This document shows positions 6,670 through 15,997 of a stretch of 64,000 nucleotides of DNA, piece by piece. Numbering within the stretch: the stretch's first letter is position 1; each line of letters opens with the position of its first letter. The notes beneath the pieces were generated by a model. That model was not told the origin of the DNA, made no database searches, and was given only the letters and a program-made list of their open reading frames with translations. Position numbers and translations under genes: made by a program. The stretch is from Pelotomaculum thermopropionicum SI (GTDB lineage Bacteria > Bacillota > Desulfotomaculia > Desulfotomaculales > Pelotomaculaceae). The DNA lies in NCBI GenBank assembly GCA_000010565.1, contig AP009389.1, positions 1,860,001 to 1,924,000 on the forward strand, read 5' to 3'.

Positions 6670-8524
6670 CGGATTTCTCACCAACCAGTTTTTTGTCTAT
6701 ATATACCTGTATTACCGCTTTACCGTAATAGGGCACTTCCTTAATCACCGTCTCACCCGGCGGATGGGTGTTGATGTAAGCTTCGCTGCTTCCCTGGACA
6801 TCTTTGACCACTATTCTCAGCTCATGCTCTTTTTTATCATCCGGGATCTTTGCCTCAACCCTGGCCAGGCGCCTTGCCGGTCCGGGGCCGTTGCTGATGG
6901 TCACCTGTACCGAGGAACCTTCCTGCACTTCCATTCCCTTGGCCGGGTTCTGGCTGATTACCTGCCCGGGCAGGTAATCGGTACTGGTGGCCCTGCCCAC
7001 GTTCTCATCCAGCTTCAGTTTTACTCTTTCCAGTTCTGCCCTGGCCCTGTCCAGGGTCAGGCCAGTCAGGTCCGGCACCTGGCAGGTTACAGGCTGCTGT
7101 CCCTTGCTGACGTACAAAATCACTCCGGAACCCTTTGAAAGCCTGGCCCCGGGCTTGGGATCCTGATCCAGCACCTCCCCCTGCAACCGGTCGCTGAACC
7201 TTTCCTGAACATCGGCCACGTTTAACTCGCTCTGGCTTATTTTTATCCTGGCATCTTTAAGCTGCAAGCCAATTACATCCGGCACGGTGCGGTATTCCGG
7301 CCCCTGGCTGACGGAAAGGGCAATGGTGCGGGTAACCTTAACTTTGGTCTCGGGAGGAGGGTCCTGGGAAATCACCCGGCCCTGAGGAACGCTCGGGTGA
7401 TAGCTCCTGGTCACCTGGATGTTTTTAAAGCCTTGCTTTTGAAGAATTCCTTGCGCCTCTTCCAAAGTCATTCCTTCTACGTCCGGCACGGTTGTTTCGG
7501 GCACATTGACGTAGTACTGGAAGGCTGCCAGGCTTACGCCCACAAGGCACAAAACTATCAGTGCCGCCCACAGCCAGCCCGGCCGGCGCCTTTTTACCCT
7601 TCTTCCTCCGGCTTGTGTCTTTATTTCCTCCTCAGCCGGCCTGACGGGGGAAATTACCCTGGTTGCAAACTCGTCAACTGGAACGGCCCTGTTAATCTCC
7701 CCCGCCACTGTGGCGTACAGAGATTCGAGATCCGCCGCCATATCCCCGGCGCTCTGGTAACGCTCATGCGGCACCTTGGCCATGGCCCGGCAGATAATCT
7801 TTTCCAGGCCGGGTGGCACCGACGGGTTCACAAAGGAGGGACGGGCCGGTTCCTCCTGGATGTGCTTTAAGGCCACTGCGATGGGGGTTTCTCCCTGGAA
7901 GGGCAGTACTCCTGTTACCATTTCGTACAGTACAACACCCAGGGAATAAATATCCGACTGCGGCCCGGCGGTTTCACCCCGCGCCTGCTCGGGAGAAAGG
8001 TAGTGCACCGATCCAAGCACCGTATCGGTTTGGGTAAGAGTAGCCGCCGTTGCTTCCCTGGCAATTCCAAAATCGGTAAGCTTCGCCCGCCCCCACCTGG
8101 TAATCAGAATATTTTGCGGTTTGACGTCGCGGTGCACAATCTGGTTTTCATGAGCATGCTGCAGCGCCTCGCTGATCTGGCGGGCAATTTCTACGGCCCG
8201 CCCGGGCTGCAGGCGCCCCTGCCCCCTGATCAAGTTTTTCAAATTGTCCCCTTCTACATACTCCATCACCAGGTAATGGGTTTTATCTTCCCGCCCAACG
8301 TCGTAAATGCTGACAATATTGGGATGGGAGAGGCTGGCAACGGCCTGGGCCTCCCTGCGAAAGCGCCTGACGAAATCTTCATCGCAGGTAAACTCGGGGC
8401 GGAGAACCTTGACAGTGACCAGCCGGTTTAAAAAGGTGTCTCGCCCTTTGTAAATAATGGCCATGCCACCGCCGCCTAGCTGTTCCAGTATTTCATAACG
8501 GTTACCCAACAGTTTTCCAATCAA
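6662..8524 (-). CDS. prkC: PASTA-domain Ser/Thr protein kinase
   Basis: A 620-residue membrane kinase that senses muropeptides and controls growth and spore germination. The kinase domain (1-270) has the Gly loop GGGGMAIIYKG, Lys in VTVKVL, HRDVKPQN and DFGIAR. A cytoplasmic linker with basic residues precedes one membrane helix (about 315-337, WLWAALIVLCLVGVSLAAF). Outside are three PASTA repeats (VPDVEGMTLEEA, VPDVIGLQLKDA, VPDLTGLTLDRA) and a C-terminal beta-rich tail. TTG start with AGGGGTG upstream. The partner PP2C phosphatase lies 3 kb upstream on the same strand, with ftsW and a PBP between them. Confidence 0.96.
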   Translation of the reverse strand: MIGKLLGNRYEILEQLGGGGMAIIYKGRDTFLNRLVTVKVLRPEFTCDEDFVRRFRREAQAVASLSHPNIVSIYDVGREDKTHYLVMEYVEGDNLKNLIRGQGRLQPGRAVEIARQISEALQHAHENQIVHRDVKPQNILITRWGRAKLTDFGIAREATAATLTQTDTVLGSVHYLSPEQARGETAGPQSDIYSLGVVLYEMVTGVLPFQGETPIAVALKHIQEEPARPSFVNPSVPPGLEKIICRAMAKVPHERYQSAGDMAADLESLYATVAGEINRAVPVDEFATRVISPVRPAEEEIKTQAGGRRVKRRRPGWLWAALIVLCLVGVSLAAFQYYVNVPETTVPDVEGMTLEEAQGILQKQGFKNIQVTRSYHPSVPQGRVISQDPPPETKVKVTRTIALSVSQGPEYRTVPDVIGLQLKDARIKISQSELNVADVQERFSDRLQGEVLDQDPKPGARLSKGSGVILYVSKGQQPVTCQVPDLTGLTLDRARAELERVKLKLDENVGRATSTDYLPGQVISQNPAKGMEVQEGSSVQVTISNGPGPARRLARVEAKIPDDKKEHELRIVVKDVQGSSEAYINTHPPGETVIKEVPYYGKAVIQVYIDKKLVGEKSVE

Positions 8525-8630
8525 AAACTTTCACCCCTAATCTATTTTAAGCAATGCGGCAATTTCTATAAGAATCGCAAAAAATCCAAGAGGGTGCTGC
8601 CTGTCCGGGCTTCTTTCGCCTTAAATCCTG

Positions 8631-10025
8631 TTAATATCCCCTGGCCGCGGCAGCAGCCAGAAGCCTGCCGGCAACGGGAGCGGCTACCCGCCCGCCGGAC
8701 CCGGCGTTTTCCAGAACCACCGCCACCGCCAGCCTGGGTGCTTCCGCCGGGGCAAAGCCGATAAACCAGGCGTGGGTCTGGCCGCCGGGATTCTGAGCAG
8801 AGCCCGTTTTGCCGGCCACCTGCAGTCCGGATACTTCAGCCGCACTCGCCGTGCCGGAGCGCACCGCCTCCAGCATGCCTTTCTTAATCGTCCCGGCAAT
8901 TTCTGGAGTGGTTGCGATAAGCCAGATCTTGTGCGCTGCTTTATAAACGGCCCTTCCCATGGAGTCCCGTACTGTTTCCACCAGATACGGGTGCATGATT
9001 ACCCCCCCGTTTGCTATGCCCGCCGCAACCAAGGCCATATGCAGCGGGCTTACCAGCACCTCACCCTGACCGATGGCGCTGCTGGCCAGTTCGGCCGGGG
9101 TCAATCTTGCAACTGGGGCCATCGTCCCGGGCCGCACCGGAATGCCGGGAGCAGGGTCCTGGTCAAGGCCAAAAGCCCTTACGGTGCGGTAAAAATCGTC
9201 CGCTCCAAGATTTAAGCCCATTTGGGCAAAAGCGGTATTGCAGGAAACGGCCAGGGCTTTAACCAGGTCCACTTCACCGTGAGCGGCCAAATCGTCAAGC
9301 CTGTAACCGTCCACCATCAAGTAGCCCGGACAACTGAACTTCGCACCGGCCAGGCTTGCATTTTTAGCCAGGGCGCCGGCTGCTGTAACCACTTTAAAGG
9401 CCGAACCGGGCGGGTAGGCCCCCTGGACGGCGCGATTCAAGAGGGGCGCCGCACCGTCCTGCACCAGATGCGGCCACAATTCTTCCAGACGGTTGGGATC
9501 ATAGCCCGGACTGGAGGCCATGACCAGCACGGCACCGGTCCTGACATCCAGCAGGACGGCGGCTCCCCGCCTTTCCCCCAGCAAATCCGCGGCCAGCGAC
9601 TGCAGATAAGAATCGATGGTAAGGATAACGTCACCGCCTGCCTGTTCCCGGCCGGCCAGCCTGTTTACCAGGTTTCTGACCCGGTCGGGACCCTCCATTC
9701 CCAGGAGATACCGGTCATAAGCCGATTCAATGCCGGTTCTTCCATAACGGTCTGAAATATATCCTACAACATGCACGGTATCGGCCCCCAGGGGATAAAC
9801 CCGCCTGCCTTTGCCGTCGGAAAGCTCTGTCCTGGCCAGTTCGATGCCCCTGCTGTCGTAAACGGTTCCCCGCCGGATACGCGCCTCTTGCTCTTGAAAG
9901 CGCCGATTGTACGGATTTGCGGCCAGAACCGGGCCCTTCACCACCTGAAGATAGGAAAGATATAATATTAGTATTGAAAACAGCCCTAGCAGAAGGTAGC
10001 CAAGTTTTAAAATATTATTCTTCAT
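8631..10025 (-). CDS. Penicillin-binding protein transpeptidase (PbpA/FtsI class)
   Basis: A 464-residue class B-type penicillin-binding protein that crosslinks peptidoglycan. An N-terminal signal anchor (8-27, LGYLLLGLFSILILYLSYLQ) is followed by a short dimerisation domain and the transpeptidase domain. The three active-site motifs are intact: SxxK in PPGSAFK, SxN in AVSCNTAF and KTG in VAGKTGSAQ. It is short and has no PASTA repeat, like mycobacterial PbpA. It overlaps the 3' end of the FtsW/RodA-like gene by 11 bases, matching the usual pairing of a SEDS glycosyltransferase with its transpeptidase. Confidence 0.93.
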   Translation of the reverse strand: MKNNILKLGYLLLGLFSILILYLSYLQVVKGPVLAANPYNRRFQEQEARIRRGTVYDSRGIELARTELSDGKGRRVYPLGADTVHVVGYISDRYGRTGIESAYDRYLLGMEGPDRVRNLVNRLAGREQAGGDVILTIDSYLQSLAADLLGERRGAAVLLDVRTGAVLVMASSPGYDPNRLEELWPHLVQDGAAPLLNRAVQGAYPPGSAFKVVTAAGALAKNASLAGAKFSCPGYLMVDGYRLDDLAAHGEVDLVKALAVSCNTAFAQMGLNLGADDFYRTVRAFGLDQDPAPGIPVRPGTMAPVARLTPAELASSAIGQGEVLVSPLHMALVAAGIANGGVIMHPYLVETVRDSMGRAVYKAAHKIWLIATTPEIAGTIKKGMLEAVRSGTASAAEVSGLQVAGKTGSAQNPGGQTHAWFIGFAPAEAPRLAVAVVLENAGSGGRVAAPVAGRLLAAAAARGY

Positions 10026-11340
10026 AGCTGCTTTCTGCCTCGCCCGATATATTCAGCAACAGTCCCAGTAAAATAAAATTTGCCACCAGGGAGCTGCCGC
10101 CGTAACTCATAAAAGGGAGCGTAACCCCGGTCAGCGGCAAAAGCTTGGTAACCCCGGCAATGATGATGAAAGCCTGCAGCCCCAGAAGAGCTGTGAACCC
10201 GGCGGCGGCCAGCGCTTCGAAATCGCCGCCGGCCCTGATGGCAATCCTTATTCCGCGATAAATGAACAGCATAAATAAAATCATAACTCCGGCGCCGCCC
10301 GTAAATCCCATTTCCTCGCAGATGGCGGAGAATATGAAGTCAGTGTGCACGGCCGGAATAAACCCCGGATAACCCTCTCCCAGGCCGGTCCCTAGAATTC
10401 CGCCCGATCCTATGGCAAACAGGGACTGAACCACCTGGTAACCGGCGGCATCTATATGCGGCCAGGGGTTCAGCCATATTTCCACCCTGCTCCGGACATG
10501 GTCAAAAAGGCAGTAACTTGCCGCTGCCCCCGCCAGAAAAAGCCCCAGGCCGAAAAGCGTATAAAAAAAACGCGAGGTGGCGGCATAAACCATGGCCAGA
10601 AAAGTGCTGAAATAAATTAAAGCGGTGCCGAGATCCTTCTGGAAAATGAGAAGTATCAGGGACACACCCCACATTGCCACAAGAGGCCCCCACTCCTGAG
10701 GGCCGGGAACCATCAGCCAGCCCAATCGCCTGGTGCCGGCGGTCAAAACCACCTTGTTCTCCGCCAGGAAGCTGGCCAAAAAAAGCACCACCAGAATTTT
10801 GACAAACTCTGAGGGCTGAAATTGAAACAGCCCGAAATCCAGCCAGCTTTTTGCGCCTCCCTGCTCTTTGCCGAAGAAAATTGGCAAGATTAAAGCCACC
10901 AGTCCCGCCAGGGCATACAAGTATTTATAGTCGCCGAGAGAACGCAAGTTTGTCAGCAGTGCGGTGGTCGCGGCCAGCGCCAGAAGCCCCGTTAACAGCC
11001 AGGCCAACTGGCGGATTCCGTAAGCCGGCTCCAGCCTGAACAAAAAAACCAGCCCCGTAGCCGAAAGAGCAGCCGTTATGGGCAGTAAAAAGCGGTCTCC
11101 CCTGTATCCGCCATAACTCCAGTACAGATTGACCAGGAGGAAGGCACCTGTGGCAACCAGCCCGGCAAAAAGGGCCCGCCTTCCCGCCGCTCCGGGCACA
11201 CCCAGGTAAAGCACCATCATACCTGCAATGGTATAAATCCCGCTTAAAAAAAGTAGGTTGCGCTCTGCCGCCCGGTCGCGGACAGCCTTTCCGGACAGTA
11301 TTTTCCGGTAGCTTTTCCGCCTTGCCCTGCCTGAATCCAT
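10015..11340 (-). CDS. SEDS-family peptidoglycan glycosyltransferase (FtsW/RodA/SpoVE)
   Basis: A 441-residue protein with about ten to twelve membrane helices. SEDS proteins polymerise lipid II into glycan strands. Family signatures: the GAKSWLDFGLFQFQPSEFVK segment, FQKDLGTALIYF, GLGEGYPGFIPAVHTDFIFS and the C-terminal LPLTGVTLPFMSYGGSS. ATG start with GGAGG 7 bases upstream. It overlaps the transpeptidase gene. Whether it serves elongation, division or spore cortex cannot be told from sequence; the PrkC/PP2C context recalls the actinobacterial pstP-rodA-pbpA-pknB order. Confidence 0.94.
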   Translation of the reverse strand: MDSGRARRKSYRKILSGKAVRDRAAERNLLFLSGIYTIAGMMVLYLGVPGAAGRRALFAGLVATGAFLLVNLYWSYGGYRGDRFLLPITAALSATGLVFLFRLEPAYGIRQLAWLLTGLLALAATTALLTNLRSLGDYKYLYALAGLVALILPIFFGKEQGGAKSWLDFGLFQFQPSEFVKILVVLFLASFLAENKVVLTAGTRRLGWLMVPGPQEWGPLVAMWGVSLILLIFQKDLGTALIYFSTFLAMVYAATSRFFYTLFGLGLFLAGAAASYCLFDHVRSRVEIWLNPWPHIDAAGYQVVQSLFAIGSGGILGTGLGEGYPGFIPAVHTDFIFSAICEEMGFTGGAGVMILFMLFIYRGIRIAIRAGGDFEALAAAGFTALLGLQAFIIIAGVTKLLPLTGVTLPFMSYGGSSLVANFILLGLLLNISGEAESSYEE

Positions 11341-11440
11341 TCACAAGCCTCCATAAAGTATAAATACGTATGCAGTCAAGCAAATTGCGGGGTGACTCTA
11401 CACTGCACCGACCAAACTGTACCATCACAAAACAAGGATG

Positions 11441-11466
11441 AAAAAAGCAGGAATACTGCTTTTTTA
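11441..11466 (-). terminator. Rho-independent terminator after the PP2C gene
   Basis: Stem AAAAAAGCAG / CTGCTTTTTT with loop GAATA; read on the minus strand it ends in a T run. It lies about 110 bases beyond the PP2C stop and before the SEDS gene, separating the upstream operon from ftsW-pbp-prkC-rsgA-rpe. The symmetric A/T flanks mean it could work both ways. Confidence 0.75.
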
Positions 11467-11574
11467 TTTATGAACATACCCTTTGCAGCGGCGCTGGTCC
11501 AGTCCGAAGCAATCCGCGGCAATGCGAGCACCGGACTGAACGGCAGCAATGTGCGGCCCTCAAGAATTCTCCCG

Positions 11575-12288
11575 CTAAAGCTCCACCAGAATGATCGTAA
11601 CGTTATCCGTGCCGCCATACTGGAATGCCTTTAACAAAAGGGTTTGAACCGCCGCTTCGAGCCCCGGCGAAGTAAAAACGGTAGACATAATCTCTTCCGC
11701 CCGCAGGTACCCGGAGAGCCCGTCGGTGCAAAGCAGAAGCAGGTCACCTGGCTTAATGCCTACTCTTTTAAGATCAACTTCGAGAAAGGGACTGGTTCCT
11801 AATGCTCTGGTAAGTACGTTACGGTGCGGGTGGGAAAGCGCCTGCTCTTCTGTAATGCCGCCGTTTTTCACCAGTTCCTGGACAAGCGAATGGTCCTCGG
11901 TCAGCCTGACTATCAATCCGTCCCGCAGCAGGTAGGCACGGCTGTCTCCCACCTGGGCCACCAGTATTTCATTTAAGCACCTCAGACAGGCTGTTACGGT
12001 CGTACCCATTCCGGCCAGTCGCGGATTCCGGAGGGCCAGTTCGTAAATCGAACGGTTGGCTTCTTTTACCGAGTCAATCAGGGCATTTTCCGGCCTCTCC
12101 CCATTTCCAAGCCTTTTTTTAAGTTCACGTTCCATTAGCACCAGCGCCATGCTGCTGGCTACCTCCCCGGCCTGGTGGCCGCCCATTCCGTCAGCCACAG
12201 CAAACAGGCCTATTTCAGGCGACACAATCAGGCTGTCTTCATTTGCGGCCCTGACCGGCCCGGTATCAGTTACCTGAGCCCACCTCAT
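11575..12288 (-). CDS. prpC: PP2C-family Ser/Thr protein phosphatase
   Basis: A 237-residue metal-dependent phosphatase, the usual antagonist of PrkC. Metal-binding motifs: NEDSLIV, VADGMGGHQAGEVAS, LCTDGLSGYL and the C-terminal GGTDNVTIILVEL. The length is typical of bacterial minimal PP2C enzymes. It overlaps the FHA gene upstream by 23 bases. The kinase, phosphatase and two phosphothreonine-reading FHA proteins within 7 kb form one signalling module. Confidence 0.95.
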   Translation of the reverse strand: MRWAQVTDTGPVRAANEDSLIVSPEIGLFAVADGMGGHQAGEVASSMALVLMERELKKRLGNGERPENALIDSVKEANRSIYELALRNPRLAGMGTTVTACLRCLNEILVAQVGDSRAYLLRDGLIVRLTEDHSLVQELVKNGGITEEQALSHPHRNVLTRALGTSPFLEVDLKRVGIKPGDLLLLCTDGLSGYLRAEEIMSTVFTSPGLEAAVQTLLLKAFQYGGTDNVTIILVEL

Positions 12289-12751
12289 ACCCCCACCTCA
12301 CAAACTGAAAAGTCACGCCCCCGATTCTTAACCTGTCCCCGTCGGCCAGGACGGTAGGCTGGCCGACCTGCAGCCCGTTTAAAAAGGTGCCGTTGGTGCT
12401 CTTTAAGTCCTCCAGCCAGTACTGGCCCTCTTTAAAATAAATGCGGGCATGCCGGGTTGAAGTGTACGAATCCCTGATTCTGATATCGCTGCCTGCACCC
12501 CTGCCGATAATAATTTCCCTCCCTATCGCAAACGATTCCCCGGGCAGGAGTTCCAGCAGGCTGCTTTCAACAACCGTAATTCTGCCGCCTCCGGTTTTTC
12601 CCCCGCCGGATGTCCGGACCGGCAGAAGCCCGGCCTGCATCCCTGCGGTGCCCCGGAGATCGCCAACCATCCACTTAACCAGCTTAAATATAAAGATAAA
12701 CAAAAGCAGCAAAAAAATGTATCTCAAAAGCGTTAGCGCTGCTAGAATCAC
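12266..12751 (-). CDS. Membrane-anchored FHA-domain protein (FhaB type)
   Basis: A 161-residue protein with one N-terminal membrane helix (residues 4-23), a linker, then a C-terminal forkhead-associated domain that binds phosphothreonine peptides: IIIGRGAGSDIRI, STRHARI and STNGTFLNG. GTG start with GGTGGAG before it; the upstream FHA gene ends 2 bases away. In actinobacteria the equivalent FhaB/FipA links PknB signalling to the division and wall machinery. That role here is by analogy. Confidence 0.88.
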   Translation of the reverse strand: MILAALTLLRYIFLLLLFIFIFKLVKWMVGDLRGTAGMQAGLLPVRTSGGGKTGGGRITVVESSLLELLPGESFAIGREIIIGRGAGSDIRIRDSYTSTRHARIYFKEGQYWLEDLKSTNGTFLNGLQVGQPTVLADGDRLRIGGVTFQFVRWGYEVGSGN

Positions 12752-12753
12752 AT

Positions 12754-13512
12754 TTACTCCACCTTGAATATAAATACTGTCGTTCCCAGGGTTATAACAT
12801 CGCCGGGCTCAAGCGCCTTGCTGTTAATTCTTACACCGTTGACCATGGTTCCGTTCGTGCTGCCGAGGTCTGTAATTGTATACCGGCCGCGATGCAGCTC
12901 AAGGCGGGCATGGCGGCGCGATACGCTGCTGTCATTAAGCACTATGTCGCAGCCCTCCCGGCGCCCTATAATCATTGAAATATCGCCCAGCTTAAAAACT
13001 TTTCCCCGGTCCGGGCCTGCCTTAACCTGAAGGTAACCGTGAACAGGAGCCGGTGCTTCCATCCGGAAAGAGTCCCTGACTGAAACAAACCGCTGGGTGT
13101 TTTCTATAGATTCTCCTGCCTCCAAGCCGCCCTCCCCAGAGGGAATCGCGCCGAACTCCGATTCCACCTTCATGCCGCCTGAAGGCACAGTTTCATCCCG
13201 GCTGAATTTTACGTCAGGCGGTCCCGCCAGAGTGTATTTTTTTTCTTCAGCCTTTTGCCTGATGTATTCCTGCAGTTCCCCGGACAGCAGGGAGGCGAAC
13301 TGAGAAATGTTTTCCCAGTCAGAAGGGTGCAGGTGGACATTATACCGGTTTGGCACATAAATGTTGCTGATGCTGACCCTTCTGGCATCTCTCATTTCCC
13401 TGGCCAGCTTCTTGGCTATTTCCACCGGCTGAATGCGGCCGCCGAATTTGTCCTTAAAAAACCCTTCTATGTATTTTTCCAGGCTTCCCTCTAAATCGGA
13501 AAACAGACGCAT
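12754..13512 (-). CDS. DUF3662 plus FHA-domain protein (FhaA type)
   Basis: A 252-residue soluble protein. Residues 1-115 match the DUF3662/FhaA N-terminal domain (FSDLEGSLEKYIEGFFKDKF, PNRYNVHL), followed by a flexible linker. A FHA domain fills about 160-250 (MIIGRREGCDIVLND, SVSRRHARL, GSTNGTMVNG). It probably reads Thr phosphorylation set by PrkC. ATG start, 6 bases after the rlmN-side reading frame, in one run with rsmB and rlmN. Confidence 0.9.
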   Translation of the reverse strand: MRLFSDLEGSLEKYIEGFFKDKFGGRIQPVEIAKKLAREMRDARRVSISNIYVPNRYNVHLHPSDWENISQFASLLSGELQEYIRQKAEEKKYTLAGPPDVKFSRDETVPSGGMKVESEFGAIPSGEGGLEAGESIENTQRFVSVRDSFRMEAPAPVHGYLQVKAGPDRGKVFKLGDISMIIGRREGCDIVLNDSSVSRRHARLELHRGRYTITDLGSTNGTMVNGVRINSKALEPGDVITLGTTVFIFKVE

Positions 13513-13518
13513 TCATAC

Positions 13519-14625
13519 TCACCCTCTGGTATTCAGTCTTTCCCCCATCACCGCTATTTTTCTCCTCAATTGCCCGCAGGCAGCATCAATGTCGGCACCC
13601 AGTCCGCGCCTGACGGTCACGGCCAGACCGTGCCTTTCCAGAATCTTTTTAAAAAGTTCTACCTGCAGCCTGGAGGGAGTTTTAACGCCCCTCTCAGGTA
13701 CCGGATTGGCCGGGATCAGGTTTACATGACACGGCATTTTTCCCTTCAACAGCCTTACCAGTTCCTCCGCATGTTCTTTCCTGTCATTTACTCCTGCCAG
13801 AAGAGCATACTCAAAGGTAACCCGCCTGCCCGTCTCCTGGGCATAATCGCGGCAGGCAGCCATCAGTTCTGTTAAGGGGTATTTTCTATTTACAGGAACC
13901 AGAATGTCCCTGAGCCGGTCGTTTGGCGCATGCAGCGACACGGCCAGGGTCAATGCCAGCTTTTCCCGGGCCAGCCGCCTGATGCCGGGAACCAGGCCAC
14001 AGGTTGACACGGTAATGTGGCGGCACCCTATATGCAGCCCGTACGGCGCGGTAACATTTTTAATAAAAGTCAGAGTCGCATCATAGTTATCCAGAGGCTC
14101 ACCGGAACCCATCAAAACCACGCTGCTTATACGCTCCCCGGTATCCCGCCGAATGCCCAGCACCTGATCGTAAATTTCGCCGGGGCTTAAGTTCCGCGTC
14201 AGCCCACCCAGGGCGGAGGCGCAAAAGCGGCAACCCATGCGGCACCCCGCCTGGGTTGATACACAAACAGAATTGCCGTAGGCGTGCTTCATAAAAACGC
14301 TTTCCACCGCCTGGCCGTCAGGCAGGCCAAAGAGATATTTTACTGCGTCTTTTTTTGAGGAAACCTTTTTAGCCAGAATTTCCGGCCGGCTGATAACGGC
14401 CGCGGCATCCAGCTTTTCTCTTAAATTTGCAGGAAGATTTGTCATTTCCCGAAAAGATTCTGCGCCTTTCTGGAACACCCATATTGCTACCTGTCCGGCC
14501 CGGTACCTCTCGGCTCCCATTCCGGTCAAAAGCCTTTCCAGGCCGGCCAGAGTAAGATCCTTTACATTTATCCTGTCACCGACCACGGGCGAGCCTTCCT
14601 TCTTACAGAAACTATTCTCCACCAT
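13519..14625 (-). CDS. rlmN: 23S rRNA (adenine-C2)-methyltransferase RlmN
   Basis: A 368-residue radical SAM enzyme that methylates C2 of A2503 in 23S rRNA and A37 in some tRNAs. The radical SAM cluster motif CRMGCRFC is present, with TQAG before it, SVVLMGSGEPLDN, and the two catalytic Cys (the C-terminal one in DIDAACGQL). Start ATG directly after the rsmB stop. Full length for the family. Confidence 0.96.
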   Translation of the reverse strand: MVENSFCKKEGSPVVGDRINVKDLTLAGLERLLTGMGAERYRAGQVAIWVFQKGAESFREMTNLPANLREKLDAAAVISRPEILAKKVSSKKDAVKYLFGLPDGQAVESVFMKHAYGNSVCVSTQAGCRMGCRFCASALGGLTRNLSPGEIYDQVLGIRRDTGERISSVVLMGSGEPLDNYDATLTFIKNVTAPYGLHIGCRHITVSTCGLVPGIRRLAREKLALTLAVSLHAPNDRLRDILVPVNRKYPLTELMAACRDYAQETGRRVTFEYALLAGVNDRKEHAEELVRLLKGKMPCHVNLIPANPVPERGVKTPSRLQVELFKKILERHGLAVTVRRGLGADIDAACGQLRRKIAVMGERLNTRG

Positions 14626-14626
14626 T

Positions 14627-15997
14627 TTACCCGATTCCTTTTTTTCTCATCCTGGCTATAAAAAAGCCGTCCATACCATGCCGATATGGCAATACCTGTA
14701 AAAAACCGCCCTTCAGCGTCCCTTCAAAATCCAGGCCTGCCGGCAAAAACGGCGAGAGGTCCTCCAGAACAAACTGCGGGTGCTTATCCAAAAACCATTC
14801 CACCTGCCTGAGGTTTTCTTCCCGGGTAATGGTACAGGTGCTGTATACTATTACGCCGTTTTTTTTCAAACATCGGGCGACACCTTCCAGAATCTCCCTT
14901 TGCAACTGGATTATGGCTGGCAGTTGGCCGGGCTCTTTGCGCCAACGGGCATCAGGCCGCCTCCTTAAAACACCCAGGCCGGAACAGGGAGCATCCACCA
15001 GGATAAAATCGGCCTTGTTATAGAGATTTTCCGGCAATTCCCTGGCATCGCCGGCAAGCCCCTCAACGATATTAATGCCAAGGCGGGAGCAGTTTTCTTT
15101 TATTAACACCAGCTTATGGGGATGTATATCCACGGCCAGGATCCTGCCCCGGTTTTCCATCAACTGCGCCAGGTGGGTAGTTTTTCCCCCAGGCGCGCTG
15201 CAGGCATCGATTACAAAGGCGCCGGGAGCCGGCATTAAGGCCCTGCCGGCCAGCATAGAGCTCTCATCCTGAATTTGAAACAGCCCTTCTTTAAATGACT
15301 GAAGCGAGCCGATGGAAAAAAAGCCGTCAATCTTCAATCCTTCAGGCGCAAATTCGGTTTCCGACACGGTCAACCCCTCATTTCTTAATCTTTCGGCCAG
15401 GCCATCCCTGGTAATCTTGAGGGTGTTGGTACGCACCGTATTCGGAGCAGGCCCGTTGTTGGCCCGGCACAGGGCAACGGTGTGATCCAGGCCGAACTCT
15501 TTTAACCAGCGCTTCACCATCCATACCGGGTGGGAGTAGCGCAGGGATATATGTTTTACAGGGTCATCCTCCAGAGCGGGGAAACTTATTTCATTAAGCC
15601 GGCGGGAGATATTGCGCAGCACGCCGTTAACAAACTTAACGGTTCCGGCATGCCCGTATTTTCGCGCCAACTCGGCCCCTTCGTTGCAGACCGCCGAAGG
15701 CGGCACCCGGTCCATAAACATCAACTGGTAGACGCCGAGCCTGAGAATGTTAAGCACCGTCCGGCTTTGCGAACTTAAGGGCTGTTTGATAAACTGCTCC
15801 AGCACCCAGTCCAGGGTATTAAGCGAGCGCAAGGTGCCATAGGCCAGTTCGGTAGCAAAAGCCCGGTCAAGTTTGCCGGGCCGGTGTTTTTCCAGAACCT
15901 GGTTTAAGGCCAGGTTGGCGTATGCACCTTCTTCCTCGACTGCATTGACCACCTTAAGAGCCAGTTCCCTGGCGGACAACCCGGTCAACCTGTTCAC
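14627..15997 (-). CDS. rsmB: 16S rRNA (cytosine-967-C5)-methyltransferase RsmB
   Basis: A 456-residue methyltransferase. An N-terminal NusB-like domain (about 1-140) binds RNA, then a Rossmann SAM-binding domain with IDACSAPGGKTTHLAQL, LVDAPCSGLGVLRRRPD (motif IV Cys) and YSTCTITREENL (catalytic Cys). GTG start with AGGGAAAGG just upstream. It overlaps the 3' end of the DUF116 gene by 44 bases and belongs to the def-fmt-DUF116-rsmB-rlmN group that is common in Clostridia. Confidence 0.96.
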   Translation of the reverse strand: MNRLTGLSARELALKVVNAVEEEGAYANLALNQVLEKHRPGKLDRAFATELAYGTLRSLNTLDWVLEQFIKQPLSSQSRTVLNILRLGVYQLMFMDRVPPSAVCNEGAELARKYGHAGTVKFVNGVLRNISRRLNEISFPALEDDPVKHISLRYSHPVWMVKRWLKEFGLDHTVALCRANNGPAPNTVRTNTLKITRDGLAERLRNEGLTVSETEFAPEGLKIDGFFSIGSLQSFKEGLFQIQDESSMLAGRALMPAPGAFVIDACSAPGGKTTHLAQLMENRGRILAVDIHPHKLVLIKENCSRLGINIVEGLAGDARELPENLYNKADFILVDAPCSGLGVLRRRPDARWRKEPGQLPAIIQLQREILEGVARCLKKNGVIVYSTCTITREENLRQVEWFLDKHPQFVLEDLSPFLPAGLDFEGTLKGGFLQVLPYRHGMDGFFIARMRKKGIG

